NCBI RefSeq assembly: GCF_036289385.1
Contig: NZ_JAYFFH010000003.1
Coordinates: 151,837 to 215,836, forward strand
Source: Anaerofustis butyriciformans
GTDB taxonomy: Bacteria; Bacillota; Clostridia; Eubacteriales; Anaerofustaceae
Reading direction: 5' to 3'
DNA length: 64,000 bases
The notes beneath the pieces were generated by a model. That model was given only the letters and a program-made list of their open reading frames with translations. It was not told the DNA's origin and ran no database searches. The position numbers and the translations under genes were made by a program. The stretch's first letter is position 1. The number at the start of each line of letters is the position of its first letter. Positions 9,601 through 16,129 of this stretch are shown here, piece by piece.

Positions 9601-9661
9601 TTCAGGAGGTTTTATAACTTACTTACAATACAAACGTAAAGAAGAAACTAGTTTAAAATAG
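3656..9661 (+). CDS. giant repeat-rich cell-surface protein
   Basis: A 2001-residue secreted protein. Residues 1-31 form a signal peptide (KTKK then a hydrophobic core, cleavage near VQA-ND). About 35-360 is a beta-rich domain I cannot name, resembling lectin-like folds in tone only. About 500-740 is Ig-like. Three InlB-type B-repeats (F-x-x-N-G-G ... G-Y-x-F-x-x-W) span about 749-980, and a MucBP-like unit about 985-1058. Seven copies of a module of about 80 residues (G-T-I-T ... V-x-W ... V-D-G ... I-x-x-(D/N)-H-x-V-x-V) fill about 1060-1685. Aspartate-rich 12-residue calcium-binding-type repeats follow to 1957. It ends in TPATSDSSN, a hydrophobic helix (about 1973-1992) and KRKEE. That layout matches a sortase substrate, but the pentapeptide is not a canonical LPXTG. 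An adhesin or matrix-binding role is inferred. The gene is monocistronic. Confidence 0.9.
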   Translation: MRVKTKKILLSFFCFLLTFCIIAGLVKVQANDAVSNPDSVIDIVVNIPADYPGTFLDFKEELTEKLIAQGLDENKFRIVSSAIKIDTTDTSGWYVYDHYLDQSTYNSLGLDSTKQPYRAADNSYASGTKPTTIEKEFEKTTPTSCKYFKRHISSTLDEAGKAKMTFAGYGTQALADFMIYPAPSNSRRTFSFDIDAKGVGNHTLTGAGFFVNAGINGTSSSATVNGYLLFYEFTTQVSGNIYLIPMNNVNAMNFQTSNVTGLYSKAIAKDTFNLGASKKARIDVDLQSRSLTVQQRNYTSSGTFEETKTLFGGKAVAMEATGYNGFGPMAAYKSHGCSELSSFVFSDLEMNYEANAFDALKNVQYAEDADYKYFINLAGTNADPGVPEDKENYLEGIKRLNENEIFYISNVDDGKILKDPTADSSGIGPDNGLYATDQDYVSQIAEYIANNYKDKVKFTPVEIQQIKENPIADFSIYEKLGTEEERQILTVHLQHLKTSNDKIVAQIKDKSMPADSGAEITQWSLKVYDPDNSIVANSGGFVDSPELLPNYTFTKDSKQGKYTFELVVKDEEGNESSTFQTYLTAYKDDKAAAIEATSEGYKSSAHIALVDKGYGIDRDGVTLIEDEGSGVLKYQVNDGEVITLDAPVHAYNFSQKLTADPLKVTSWDECGNQSTNTFNTVSVSFEDDLYDTYYVLENGKLGELPEAPKNEDPNQIFQGWADADGNLVSSETVVSDDIVLHPVYTTEKVQLTFSPNGGSFGDSQESKVIEVPKGSNVIDHLLSGDELPTKEGYHFTYWTYGGAQITTQKANSDMTLVANWAKDSFTLKFDANGGNLGKLKEKSVEYGANIVNAVTNDETGSPYQGTYLPTREGYTFQGWAKDKNGTAIGGSETMPAGTYTVYAKWQKDTSRYIVHFDSNGGSTVNDKSYPTATTNYGTLNTPNRSGYTFEGWYDEGGTLRESGDAVYKQADHTLTAKWSANTNTQYKLEYWFSTENGYVRNDDLTVVRYGTTDEQVSIKDGDIKDFSGYWYDEGSELNKLSGTISGDGKLTLKIYYNRYLSVSTSKDGSGTITPSKTMKEGSDYTVSWTPAKGYVVGRVFVDDVIRDDLLVDNKIEFKDINKNHKVYVEFVKEGGSSGSGSTDIGETGYYQVKTKIDGPIDAGTITPTKTVAKNSDYAVDWTINEGYYITSIKVDGKEYPLDTKNVDFKGIKADHEVIVTVESLPGLGGGSTTGYYTVTVNKYGGDETTKVSGNQVVNSGDNATVTWESTGEYKIAHVFVDGKEISQSAINSGKYDFSNITQNHVVDVYFQKDGSGDGDWQKDPVTITTQLIGGPGTISSGGIVSKGSDFTVTWDPILQVGNSPSDSDYAVYEIDKVLVNDKVYDTKGQNKIEFNSIKSNQDVKVYMKPVIYAVDTLKYGDGTVDVSKVLYKGQSYLNIEGTPNSGSVVSKLVVDGVDYPITGITTLAANEVEVTKQDKTGISVNVNDISKNHEIEVYFTADGGSLPGDEDLISVTGEIIGATGEIDGTGIFEKGDDDTVSWNIDGDYKVVDVKVNGESVSFSGNSIDLKDLQGDKDVDIYVEKNSLPGNDDVQDGKGDNPLYDINTSIVGGPGTITNSGKVEEGSSSKVEWEVTDPDNYEIRDVIVDGVSRPDLISPDGKGEITFDDINKDHKVEVIVGKKPELNVDVDGDGIPDVNIDTDKDGKPDINIDLNGDGKPEINIDTDNKGTWKPSGNGGNSDGIWKPDTKLDTDGDGKVDTDHLYRPGKDTDGDGVDDYWKPSIDVYPDGIGNPGYDTGHPNLDYDKDGDGNPDINIDTNGDGKPNVDIDTDGDLNPDINIDTDGDKKPDINIDTDGNKKPDVNIDTDGDKKPDINIDTDGDKKPDINIDTDGDKKPDVNIDTDGDKKPDINIDTDGDGKPDINIDTDGDGNPDVNIDLDGDGIPDANIDTDGDGIADYKLLGDTPATSDSSNVLLWIVMFVISGGFITYLQYKRKEETSLK
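9095..9526 (+). repeat. 12 tandem 36-bp repeats (12 residues each) within the surface protein
   Basis: Twelve contiguous units encode (I/V)NIDTDGD(K/G)KPD with small variations. Several inner units are nearly identical at the DNA level (for example within 9240-9420), which points to recent expansion by slippage or recombination. Related but degenerate units extend upstream to about 8710, interrupted by KPSGNGGNSDG and other linkers. The DxDxDG pattern resembles the calcium-binding loops of thrombospondin type 3 and dockerin/EF-hand repeats, so calcium-dependent stiffening is plausible. Confidence 0.9.
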
Positions 9662-9678
9662 TTTAGACGAATAATTAA

Positions 9679-9714
9679 AATACACCTATTTTGTATATAC
9701 AATTTAGGTGTATT
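9679..9714 (+). terminator. intrinsic terminator of the surface-protein gene
   Basis: A 10-bp perfect stem, AATACACCTA/TAGGTGTATT, with a 16-base loop and a following run of T, 17 bases after the stop codon. Confidence 0.85.
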
Positions 9715-9782
9715 TTTTTATTAAATATGAAAATAAAAATAAAATTAAATGATTTTAATGAATAAAAAACGAATATTTTTTA

Positions 9783-9811
9783 TTGACATATCTTGTATAT
9801 TTTTTTATAAT
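9783..9811 (+). promoter_or_regulatory. sigma-A promoter of rpsU-yqeY
   Basis: TTGACA (9783-9788), a 17-base spacer and TATAAT (9806-9811): an exact consensus promoter 53 bases before the rpsU start. Confidence 0.9.
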
Positions 9812-9864
9812 AATTTGTGTTGACTATAAACGTGATAACCCACGGTAGAGGGGAGGGTTGAGAG

Positions 9865-10044
9865 ATGTCAGAAGTAAGATTAAGAGAAGGCGAATCACTA
9901 GAAAGCGCTTTAAAAAGATTTAAGAAAAAGACTGCTATGGCTGGTGTTATGTCTGAAATCAGAAAAAGAGAACACTATGAAAAACCTAGTGTAAGAAGAA
10001 AGAAAAAAGCTGAAGCAGCAAGAAAGAAAAAAAATAAAAGATAA
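9865..10044 (+). CDS. rpsU: 30S ribosomal protein S21
   Basis: A 59-residue basic protein beginning MSEVRLREGESLESALKRF, with the central KKTAMAGVMSEIRKREHYEKP and the lysine/arginine-rich tail RRKKKAEAARKKK of S21. The length and sequence match the family. S21 is a late-assembling small-subunit protein that helps 16S-mRNA pairing at initiation. RBS GGGGAGGG lies 8 bases upstream of the ATG. A consensus promoter precedes it, and yqeY follows after 16 bases in the common Firmicutes order rpsU-yqeY. Confidence 0.97.
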   Translation: MSEVRLREGESLESALKRFKKKTAMAGVMSEIRKREHYEKPSVRRKKKAEAARKKKNKR

Positions 10045-10060
10045 TTAGGAAGTGTTTTAT

Positions 10061-10504
10061 ATGTCACTTAAAGAAACTTTACTTGGCGATTTAAAAAAAG
10101 CCATGAAAGAAAAAGACAATATAACAAAATCTACTGTTACTATGGTTAGAGCTGCAATCTTACAAGTTGAAAAAGACAATAAAGTTGAACTTGGCGATGA
10201 AGAAATTGTAGATGTAGTTGCTAAACAAGTAAAACAAAGAAAAGATTCTCTTGCTGAATTTGAGAAAGCAGGAAGAGAAGATCTTATAGCTGAAGCAAAA
10301 GCAGAACTTGAAGTTCTAATGAGATATTTACCAAAACAGCTAACAAAAGATGAGGTTAAAGAAATAGTAAAAGAAGCTATTGAAAAAACCGGAGCTGAAA
10401 CGGTAAAAGATATGGGCAAAATCATGGGCGAAGTTATGCCTAAAGTAAAAGGTAAGGCTGACGGTAAAATCGTTAATGAAGTTGCCAGAGAATTATTAGG
10501 CTAA
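10061..10504 (+). CDS. yqeY: GatB/YqeY domain protein
   Basis: A 147-residue helical protein related to the tail domain of the GatB amidotransferase subunit. It starts MSLKETLLGDLKKAMKEKD, carries the KQRKDSLAEFEKAGREDL core and ends with GKADGKIVNEVARELL, all typical of YqeY. The family is thought to bind tRNA or an aminoacyl-tRNA-related partner; the exact function is not established. I chose the ATG at 10061 because TAGGAAG lies at the proper distance; an in-frame GTG at 10052 would put the RBS inside the start. It is co-transcribed with rpsU and ended by the hairpin right after its stop. Confidence 0.93.
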   Translation: MSLKETLLGDLKKAMKEKDNITKSTVTMVRAAILQVEKDNKVELGDEEIVDVVAKQVKQRKDSLAEFEKAGREDLIAEAKAELEVLMRYLPKQLTKDEVKEIVKEAIEKTGAETVKDMGKIMGEVMPKVKGKADGKIVNEVARELLG

Positions 10505-10507
10505 TTT

Positions 10508-10537
10508 AAGGAGTGTATTACACTCCTTATTTTTTTA
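10508..10537 (+). terminator. intrinsic terminator of rpsU-yqeY
   Basis: Stem AAGGAGTG/CACTCCTT with loop TATTA and a following run of T. Confidence 0.9.
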
Positions 10538-10550
10538 CTGTGAGGTATAT

Positions 10551-10994
10551 ATGAGTAAGGAAAATATAATTGTATCGGCATGTTTGTTTGGAGAGAACTG
10601 TAAATACAGCGGTGGTAATAATGAAATAGAAAAAGAAATTATAAAGAAAATAGAAAATAAATATAATGTTATATTATGTTGTCCAGAATGTCTTGGAGGA
10701 CTATCTACACCAAGAGAGCCAAGCGAAATAAGAAAAGGAAAAGTATTTTCAAAAAGCGGAAAAGACGTTACTGATGAATATAAAAAAGGAGCAATGATTT
10801 GCCTTAATATTGCAAAAGAAAACAATGTAAAATTAGCATTAATGAAAGCCAATTCTCCGTCTTGCGGAAATAAAAAAATATACGACGGAAGTTTTTCATC
10901 TGTTTTGATTGATGGTAAGGGAATAACTGCAAAGCTTTTTGAAGAAAATGGAATTGAAGTAATAAGTGAGAAAGAACTTGAAAAGTTATTCTAA
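10551..10994 (+). CDS. DUF523 family protein
   Basis: A 147-residue protein with the DUF523 signature: N-terminal IVSACLFGENCKYSGGNN, then CCPECLGGLSTPREPSEI, a central KKGAMICLNIAKEN helix, and (M)KANSPSCGNKKIYDGSF. The conserved cysteines (C in SACL, C in NCKY, CCPEC, SPSCG) suggest a metal or iron-sulphur site. The biochemical function of DUF523 is not known to me. The start is the ATG after GTGAGGT. It stands between the rpsU-yqeY terminator and the fatty acid cluster and appears to be a single gene. Confidence 0.85.
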   Translation: MSKENIIVSACLFGENCKYSGGNNEIEKEIIKKIENKYNVILCCPECLGGLSTPREPSEIRKGKVFSKSGKDVTDEYKKGAMICLNIAKENNVKLALMKANSPSCGNKKIYDGSFSSVLIDGKGITAKLFEENGIEVISEKELEKLF

Positions 10995-11090
10995 ATTTGT
11001 ATGAAAATGTTTTTAATGATACTGAGTATTATTAAGAGTAAAAAAAGCATATAAATATAATAAAAAGTTAATAAAATGAACAAAAAACTA

Positions 11091-11119
11091 TTTACTTTAT
11101 AACTTTAACAGTTTATAAT
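11091..11119 (+). promoter_or_regulatory. sigma-A promoter of acpP
   Basis: TTTACT (11091-11096), a 17-base spacer and TATAAT (11114-11119). The predicted transcription start is about 11126, only a few bases before the palindrome at 11130. Confidence 0.75.
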
Positions 11120-11129
11120 ACAAAAATAC

Positions 11130-11142
11130 TTTGAATATCAAA
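11130..11142 (+). promoter_or_regulatory. FabT-like operator in front of acpP
   Basis: The 13-mer TTTGAATATCAAA sits just after the predicted transcription start of acpP. It fits the FabT (MarR family) site of streptococci as I recall it, TTTGA-N3-TCAAA. An identical copy lies upstream of accB. No fabT gene is in this window, so the regulator is inferred. Confidence 0.75.
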
Positions 11143-11163
11143 GAACTTAGGAGGAATATAAAT

Positions 11164-11388
11164 ATGTTAGAAGATATTAAAAAGGTATTAGTAGATGCAT
11201 TAGATATTGACGAAAGTCTTATCACACCAGAAGCAAGATTAAAAGAAGATTTAGATATCGATTCTTTAGCTGCTGTTGAATTATCACTTGAACTTGAAAC
11301 AGAATTCGATGTTCAAATCGAAGATGAAGAATTAGAAAAACTTGTTACTGTACAAGATATCATTGACATTATTAAAGAAAAACAATAA
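11164..11388 (+). CDS. acpP: acyl carrier protein
   Basis: A 74-residue acidic protein that carries growing acyl chains on a phosphopantetheine arm. The attachment serine is in the DLDIDSLAAVELSLELE motif (DSL, about residue 36). The length is typical. The start is the ATG at 11164 with TAGGAGGAA upstream; an in-frame TTG at 11131 lies inside the operator and is not a plausible start. It has its own promoter and operator and is separated from the acc-fab operon by a hairpin of moderate quality, so it may be expressed more strongly than the enzymes it serves. Confidence 0.96.
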   Translation: MLEDIKKVLVDALDIDESLITPEARLKEDLDIDSLAAVELSLELETEFDVQIEDEELEKLVTVQDIIDIIKEKQ

Positions 11389-11408
11389 TATCACTTTTTT
11401 ATTCAGTA

Positions 11409-11440
11409 TAATATTTGGGCTTACGGGCCCTTTTATATTA
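11409..11440 (+). terminator. imperfect hairpin after acpP, possible terminator
   Basis: Outer stem TAATAT/ATATTA and inner stem GGGC/GCCC, separated by an internal loop (TT against TTTT). It could end acpP transcription partly. The T tract is short, so termination may be incomplete. Confidence 0.45.
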
Positions 11441-11494
11441 CATTTATTCATTATATTTTATTTTTTATTTATTCGGTTTTATAGGATATTATAG

Positions 11495-11507
11495 TTTGAA
11501 TATCAAA
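11495..11507 (+). promoter_or_regulatory. FabT-like operator in front of accB
   Basis: A second exact copy of TTTGAATATCAAA, 2 bases after a TATTAT (-10 candidate, 11487-11492), so a bound protein would cover the transcription start. The -35 is poor. It controls the long acc-fab operon, if the FabT assignment is correct. Confidence 0.75.
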
Positions 11508-11553
11508 GTATTATTTATTGATTTCTTTAAAATTAATTCAAAAGGAGAAAATT

Positions 11554-12000
11554 TTGGATACTAAAGCAATAAAACAAGTTATAGATATTTTTGAAGGCTC
11601 AAATGTTCATAAAATGGAAATTGAAGCCGGAGAAATGAAGATTAAACTTGAAAAAGAAGATAGCAAAAGTGTTGTAAATTATGTTAAACCACAAGAATAT
11701 ATTGTGGAATCACAACCAGTTATAAAAGAAGATACTAAAGAAGTTATAAAAGAAGAACCAAAAGGGAATTGGGTAAAAAGTCCTATTGTAGGAACATTTT
11801 ATTCAAAACCAAATGAAAGTTCACCTGCTTATGTAAACGTGGGAGACAGTGTAAACAAGGGAGATATCGTTTGTATCATTGAAGCAATGAAAGTAATGAA
11901 CGAAATAAAAGCACCTTGCAGCGGAAAAATCATAAGTGTTGCAAAACAAGACGGTGAAATGGTTCAGTTTGATGAAAATCTAATATGTATAGGTGATTAA
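11554..12000 (+). CDS. accB: biotin carboxyl carrier protein of acetyl-CoA carboxylase
   Basis: A protein of 148 residues. The C-terminal biotinyl domain (about 75-148) contains the EAMKVMNE motif, with the biotinylated lysine between the methionines; the N-terminal part DTKAIKQVIDIFEGSN is typical of AccB. A charged linker joins them. It carries CO2 between AccC and AccDA. I chose the TTG at 11554, which has AAAGGAGA 5 bases upstream; an earlier in-frame TTG at 11518 has no RBS. It is the first gene of the acc-fab operon, and its stop codon abuts the accC start. Confidence 0.94.
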   Translation: MDTKAIKQVIDIFEGSNVHKMEIEAGEMKIKLEKEDSKSVVNYVKPQEYIVESQPVIKEDTKEVIKEEPKGNWVKSPIVGTFYSKPNESSPAYVNVGDSVNKGDIVCIIEAMKVMNEIKAPCSGKIISVAKQDGEMVQFDENLICIGD

Positions 12001-13371
12001 ATGATAAAGAAAATTTTAATTGCAAACAGAGGAGAAATAGCAGTAAGAATAATAAGAACTTGTAAGGAAATGGGAATTAAAACCGTAAGTGTATATTCAA
12101 CTGCGGATAAAGATGCCTTACATGTTCAAATAGCAGATGAAGCTGTTTGTATAGGTTCGCCTAAAGCAATGGATAGTTATCTTAATATGAGTAATATCAT
12201 AGAAGCTGCTTGTCAGACAGGATGTGATGCCATACATCCCGGATTCGGCTTCTTAAGTGAAAATCCAAGATTTGCAAGGCTTGTTATTGGATGTGGATTA
12301 ATCTTTATTGGTCCAAACCCTGAAACAATAGAAAAACTCGGGAACAAGAGTGAAGCAAGAAAAATAATGATAGAAGCTGGGGTGCCTGTTGTTCCCGGTT
12401 CTAAAGAAATTATAAAAGATGTAGATGAAGGTAAAAAGCTTGCAAATGACATAACATATCCCGTAATTATTAAAGCCAGTAATGGCGGCGGTGGAAGAGG
12501 CATGAGAATTGTAAGAAAAGAAGAAGAATTTGAAGATGCTTTTAATGCTGCTACAAGTGAGGCAAAGGCTTGTTTTGGGGATAGTGATGTATATATAGAA
12601 AAATACATAGAAAAACCAAAACACATAGAGATTCAACTTATAGCTGATAAGCATGGTAATGTTATACATTTATTTGAAAGAGACTGTTCTTTTCAAAGAA
12701 GAAACCAAAAGCTTATAGAAGAAGCCCCATGTCATATGCTTAAAGATGAAATAAGACAGTCTATGATAAATGATGCAATAAAAGCATGTAAATATGTTGG
12801 ATATGACAGTGTAGGAACAATTGAATTCTTGCTTGATAAAAGCGGAAAATATTATTTTATGGAAATGAATACGAGAATTCAGGTTGAACATCCAATATCA
12901 GAAATGATAAGCGGAGTTGATATAGTAAAACAACAAATTAAAGTTGCCGGCGGACAAAAACTTACTTTAAAACAAGAGGATATAAAACAAAACGGTTATG
13001 CATTAGAATGCAGAATCAATGCGGAAGATGTAGAAAGAAATTTTGCACCTTCCGGAGGAAAGATAAACTTTTTACATATTCCCGGAGGAAGAGGAATAAG
13101 AGTTGACAGTGCTGTGTATACAGGATATGAAATACCTCCGTTTTATGATTCCATGATTTTAAAACTCATTACTTTTGCACCTACAAGGTTAGAATGCATA
13201 AAGAAAATGAGAGTTGCATTGGAAGAATTAATAATAGACGGAGTAAAAACAAATATAGAATTTCATTATTTGGTGCTTCACAATAAAACTTTTATTGAAG
13301 GAAAATACGATACGGGATTTTTTGAAGAGTTTATAAAGGAGTTGGAAGAACAAAGTGGAGAACTTATTTAG
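12001..13371 (+). CDS. accC: biotin carboxylase subunit of acetyl-CoA carboxylase
   Basis: An ATP-grasp enzyme of 456 residues that carboxylates the biotin on AccB. The N-terminal IANRGEIAVRIIRTCKEMG, the substrate-side HPGFGFLSEN, the glycine-rich KASNGGGGRGMR and the catalytic MNTRIQVEHP are all present. The length matches bacterial AccC. The gene begins directly after the accB stop codon and overlaps accD by 17 bases, so translational coupling is likely. There is no fused BCCP or transcarboxylase domain, consistent with the four-subunit bacterial enzyme. Confidence 0.97.
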   Translation: MIKKILIANRGEIAVRIIRTCKEMGIKTVSVYSTADKDALHVQIADEAVCIGSPKAMDSYLNMSNIIEAACQTGCDAIHPGFGFLSENPRFARLVIGCGLIFIGPNPETIEKLGNKSEARKIMIEAGVPVVPGSKEIIKDVDEGKKLANDITYPVIIKASNGGGGRGMRIVRKEEEFEDAFNAATSEAKACFGDSDVYIEKYIEKPKHIEIQLIADKHGNVIHLFERDCSFQRRNQKLIEEAPCHMLKDEIRQSMINDAIKACKYVGYDSVGTIEFLLDKSGKYYFMEMNTRIQVEHPISEMISGVDIVKQQIKVAGGQKLTLKQEDIKQNGYALECRINAEDVERNFAPSGGKINFLHIPGGRGIRVDSAVYTGYEIPPFYDSMILKLITFAPTRLECIKKMRVALEELIIDGVKTNIEFHYLVLHNKTFIEGKYDTGFFEEFIKELEEQSGELI

Positions 13372-14230
13372 GAAAAGACAGGAAAGACTTGAACTTTTTA
13401 AGTCCAGAAGAATAACTTCTTCAAAAGAGGTTACAAAAAGAGAAGTTCCTGAAAATTTAATAAAAAACTGTGAAGTATGCCATAAAAATACTCCATATGA
13501 TGAAATGATGGAAAATCTTTATGTATGTCCAAATTGCGGTCATCATTTAAAGATAAGTGCCAGAGAAAGAATAAGACAGCTTACGGATAAACGAAGTTTT
13601 AGGGAAATGGATAAAAACATTGAAAGTAAAAATGAAGATGATTTCCCAGGTTATTCTAATAAACTTGATAAGTTAAAAAGAGCAACAGGACTTCATGAAG
13701 CAGTTGTTACCGGAGTTGGAAAAATAAACGGTCAAAAAATTGCCATTGCCGTTATGGACAGTAATTTTATGATGGGAAGTATGGGACAAGTTGTTGGAGA
13801 TAAAATTACTAGAATAATAGAGCTTGCAACAAAAAGAAAGCTTCCTCTTCTTATAAGCTGTACCAGTGGAGGAGCAAGAATGCAAGAAGGGATTATGTCT
13901 TTGATGCAAATGGCAAAGACAAGCGCTGCACTAAAGAGATTTTCTGATGAGGGAGGCTTTTATATATCTTTACTTACTCATCCAACTACAGGTGGCGTAA
14001 GTGCATCATTTGCGATGCTAGGAGATATAATAATTGCTGAACCGAATGCTCTTGTAGGCTTTGCCGGAAAAAGAGTTATTGAAAATACAATCAATGAAAC
14101 TCTTCCAAAAGAATTCCAAAGAGCTGAGTTTTTACTTGAAAAAGGTTTTATAGATATGATTGTAAAAAGAACTGACATGAAGAAAACCATTTATGATCTT
14201 ATAGTACTTCATAAAGGAGTAAAACAATGA
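13355..14230 (+). CDS. accD: acetyl-CoA carboxylase carboxyltransferase subunit beta
   Basis: A 291-residue crotonase-fold subunit. It has an N-terminal zinc ribbon (CEVCHK ... CPNCGHH, about residues 42-66) and the carboxyltransferase core with SCTSGGARMQEG and THPTTGGVSASFAMLGD. With AccA it transfers the carboxyl group to acetyl-CoA, giving malonyl-CoA. The start is a GTG at 13355 inside the end of accC, with GGAAG upstream. It overlaps accA by 4 bases (ATGA). Confidence 0.96.
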   Translation: MENLFRKRQERLELFKSRRITSSKEVTKREVPENLIKNCEVCHKNTPYDEMMENLYVCPNCGHHLKISARERIRQLTDKRSFREMDKNIESKNEDDFPGYSNKLDKLKRATGLHEAVVTGVGKINGQKIAIAVMDSNFMMGSMGQVVGDKITRIIELATKRKLPLLISCTSGGARMQEGIMSLMQMAKTSAALKRFSDEGGFYISLLTHPTTGGVSASFAMLGDIIIAEPNALVGFAGKRVIENTINETLPKEFQRAEFLLEKGFIDMIVKRTDMKKTIYDLIVLHKGVKQ

Positions 14231-15150
14231 GCATAAAAGAATGTGAAATAAAAATAAGAGAATTAGAAGCAAAAAAAGCTTCTCTTTCTTTAACGGACAA
14301 TGAAGAATTTGACAAAATAAATAAAGAAATAAGACAGCTAAAGAAAAAGGCATATGCAAAATTAGAGCCTTGGGACAGAGTATATCTTGCAAGACATCAA
14401 GACAGACCAAAAGCAAGCGATTATATATCACTTCTTTTTGATAATTTTTATGAGCTTCATGGAGATAGATGTTTTGGAGATGATAGTGCGTTAATTGGTG
14501 GTATTGGAACGTTTAATGATATTCCGGTAACCGTTTTGGCACAGGCAAAAGGAAAAACTTTAGAAGAAAATTTAAAGAGAAACTTTGGAATGATGAATCC
14601 CGAAGGTTACAGAAAGGCTTTAAGACTGGCAAAAGAAGCAGAAAAATTCCATAGACCTATTATTACAATAGTTGATACGGCAGGTGCGTATCCCGGAAAA
14701 GGTGCTGAGGAAAGAGGACAGGCTGAAGCTATTGCAAAATGTCTTTATGAGTTTTCAAATTTGAAAACTCCTGTTATAAGCGTTGTTATTTCTGAAGGAG
14801 GAAGTGGTGGGGCTTTGGCTTTAAGCGTTGCCGATAAAATAATAATGCTTGAAAATGCAATATATTCCGTACTTTCTCCTGAGGGATTTGCGAGTATTTT
14901 GTGGAAAGACGAAAGCAGAGCCGAAGAAGCAAGTAAATATATGAAGCTTACTTCTTTTGATTTGTATGAAAAAGGAATTGTTGACCACATAATTAAAGAA
15001 CCTGAGGGAGGGGCTCAAAACGGTCTTGAGTATGTAGTTGCTCAAATATCCGTTTATATTCAAAATGAGCTTATGGAATTATCAAATAAAAAAGACAGAC
15101 AACTAATCAAGGAAAGATATTTAAAATATCGAAAAATAGGAATGATTTAA
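14227..15150 (+). CDS. accA: acetyl-CoA carboxylase carboxyltransferase subunit alpha
   Basis: A 307-residue subunit partner of AccD. It contains the N-terminal coiled segment and the conserved GDRCFGDD, MNPEGYRKALRLAKEAEKF, DTAGAYPG and SEGGSGGALALSVADKI motifs that form the acetyl-CoA side of the active site. The length is normal. The start codon overlaps the accD stop codon (ATGA) and fabH begins one base after the accA stop, so the acc genes and the first fab gene are tightly coupled. Confidence 0.96.
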   Translation: MSIKECEIKIRELEAKKASLSLTDNEEFDKINKEIRQLKKKAYAKLEPWDRVYLARHQDRPKASDYISLLFDNFYELHGDRCFGDDSALIGGIGTFNDIPVTVLAQAKGKTLEENLKRNFGMMNPEGYRKALRLAKEAEKFHRPIITIVDTAGAYPGKGAEERGQAEAIAKCLYEFSNLKTPVISVVISEGGSGGALALSVADKIIMLENAIYSVLSPEGFASILWKDESRAEEASKYMKLTSFDLYEKGIVDHIIKEPEGGAQNGLEYVVAQISVYIQNELMELSNKKDRQLIKERYLKYRKIGMI

Positions 15151-15151
15151 G

Positions 15152-16120
15152 ATGAAAAATAGAAAAATTATTGGATACGGTTATTACATACCCAAAAATT
15201 TAATAACAAATCAAGACCTTGAGAAAATCGTAGATACAAATGACGAATGGATTAAAAGCAGATCTGGAATAGAAACAAGGTATATAAGCAGTGATGAAAA
15301 TACAAGCGATATTGCTTATAATGCTGCAATAAAGGCTATTGAAGATGCAAAAATTGCTAAAGAAGATATAGACCTAATTATATGTGCAACATGTACTCCT
15401 GACAATATGACTCCATCTACTGCTTGTTTGGTTCAAGAAAAGCTTGGACTAAATGATTCACATGTAATGGCTTTTGATTTGAATGCTGCTTGTAGCGGTT
15501 TTTTATATTCAATGCAGGTTGCATCGTTTATGTTAAGTGAATATAAATGTGCATTAGTTATCGGAGCTGAAACATTAAGCAAGGTAATTGACTGGACAGA
15601 CAGAAGTACCTGTGTTCTCTTTGGAGACGGAGCAGGAGCTGTAATAATGAAAAGAGAACCAACCGATAATGATATGTACTTTTATTCTAACGCAGAAGGG
15701 GATAATCAAGGGAAATTAAGAATACAAGGTTTAAGTTTAAAACAACCACTTCAAAATGAAGAAAGAAAAGTAGGTCATATTGAAATGGCTGGTAACGATG
15801 TTTTTAGGTTTGCAGTAAGAGCAATGAGTGATGCTTTAACAGAAGCTTTAAATAAAGCAGGTAAAACAATAGATGATATTGATTTAGTAATTCCTCATCA
15901 GGCTAATTATAGGATTATAAAACACGTTATAAAAAAACTTAAGATAGATGAAGATAAAGTATATATTAACCTAAATAAATATGGTAATACCTCAGCTGCA
16001 AGTGTTGCAATTGCACTTGCAGAGGCAAAGGAAAAAGGATTAATAAAAGAAGGAGCAAAAATTGTTTTGATAGGCTTTGGAGCCGGATTTACATACGCTT
16101 CAGGGTATATTGAAATATAG
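15152..16120 (+). CDS. fabH: beta-ketoacyl-ACP synthase III
   Basis: A 322-residue enzyme that starts chain building by condensing acetyl-CoA with malonyl-ACP. The catalytic cysteine lies in FDLNAACSGFLYS (about residue 113), the histidine in IPHQANYRI and the asparagine in NKYGNTSAASV. The N-terminal GYGYYIPKNLITN is typical. It sits at its usual place in Clostridia fab operons, between accA and the enoyl reductase. Confidence 0.96.
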   Translation: MKNRKIIGYGYYIPKNLITNQDLEKIVDTNDEWIKSRSGIETRYISSDENTSDIAYNAAIKAIEDAKIAKEDIDLIICATCTPDNMTPSTACLVQEKLGLNDSHVMAFDLNAACSGFLYSMQVASFMLSEYKCALVIGAETLSKVIDWTDRSTCVLFGDGAGAVIMKREPTDNDMYFYSNAEGDNQGKLRIQGLSLKQPLQNEERKVGHIEMAGNDVFRFAVRAMSDALTEALNKAGKTIDDIDLVIPHQANYRIIKHVIKKLKIDEDKVYINLNKYGNTSAASVAIALAEAKEKGLIKEGAKIVLIGFGAGFTYASGYIEI

Positions 16121-16129
16121 TAAAAAGTT

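Noticed and set aside
11131..11163. TTG at 11131 as the start of acpP
   Set aside because: It lies within the operator palindrome and before the strong RBS; the ATG at 11164 gives the normal ACP length.
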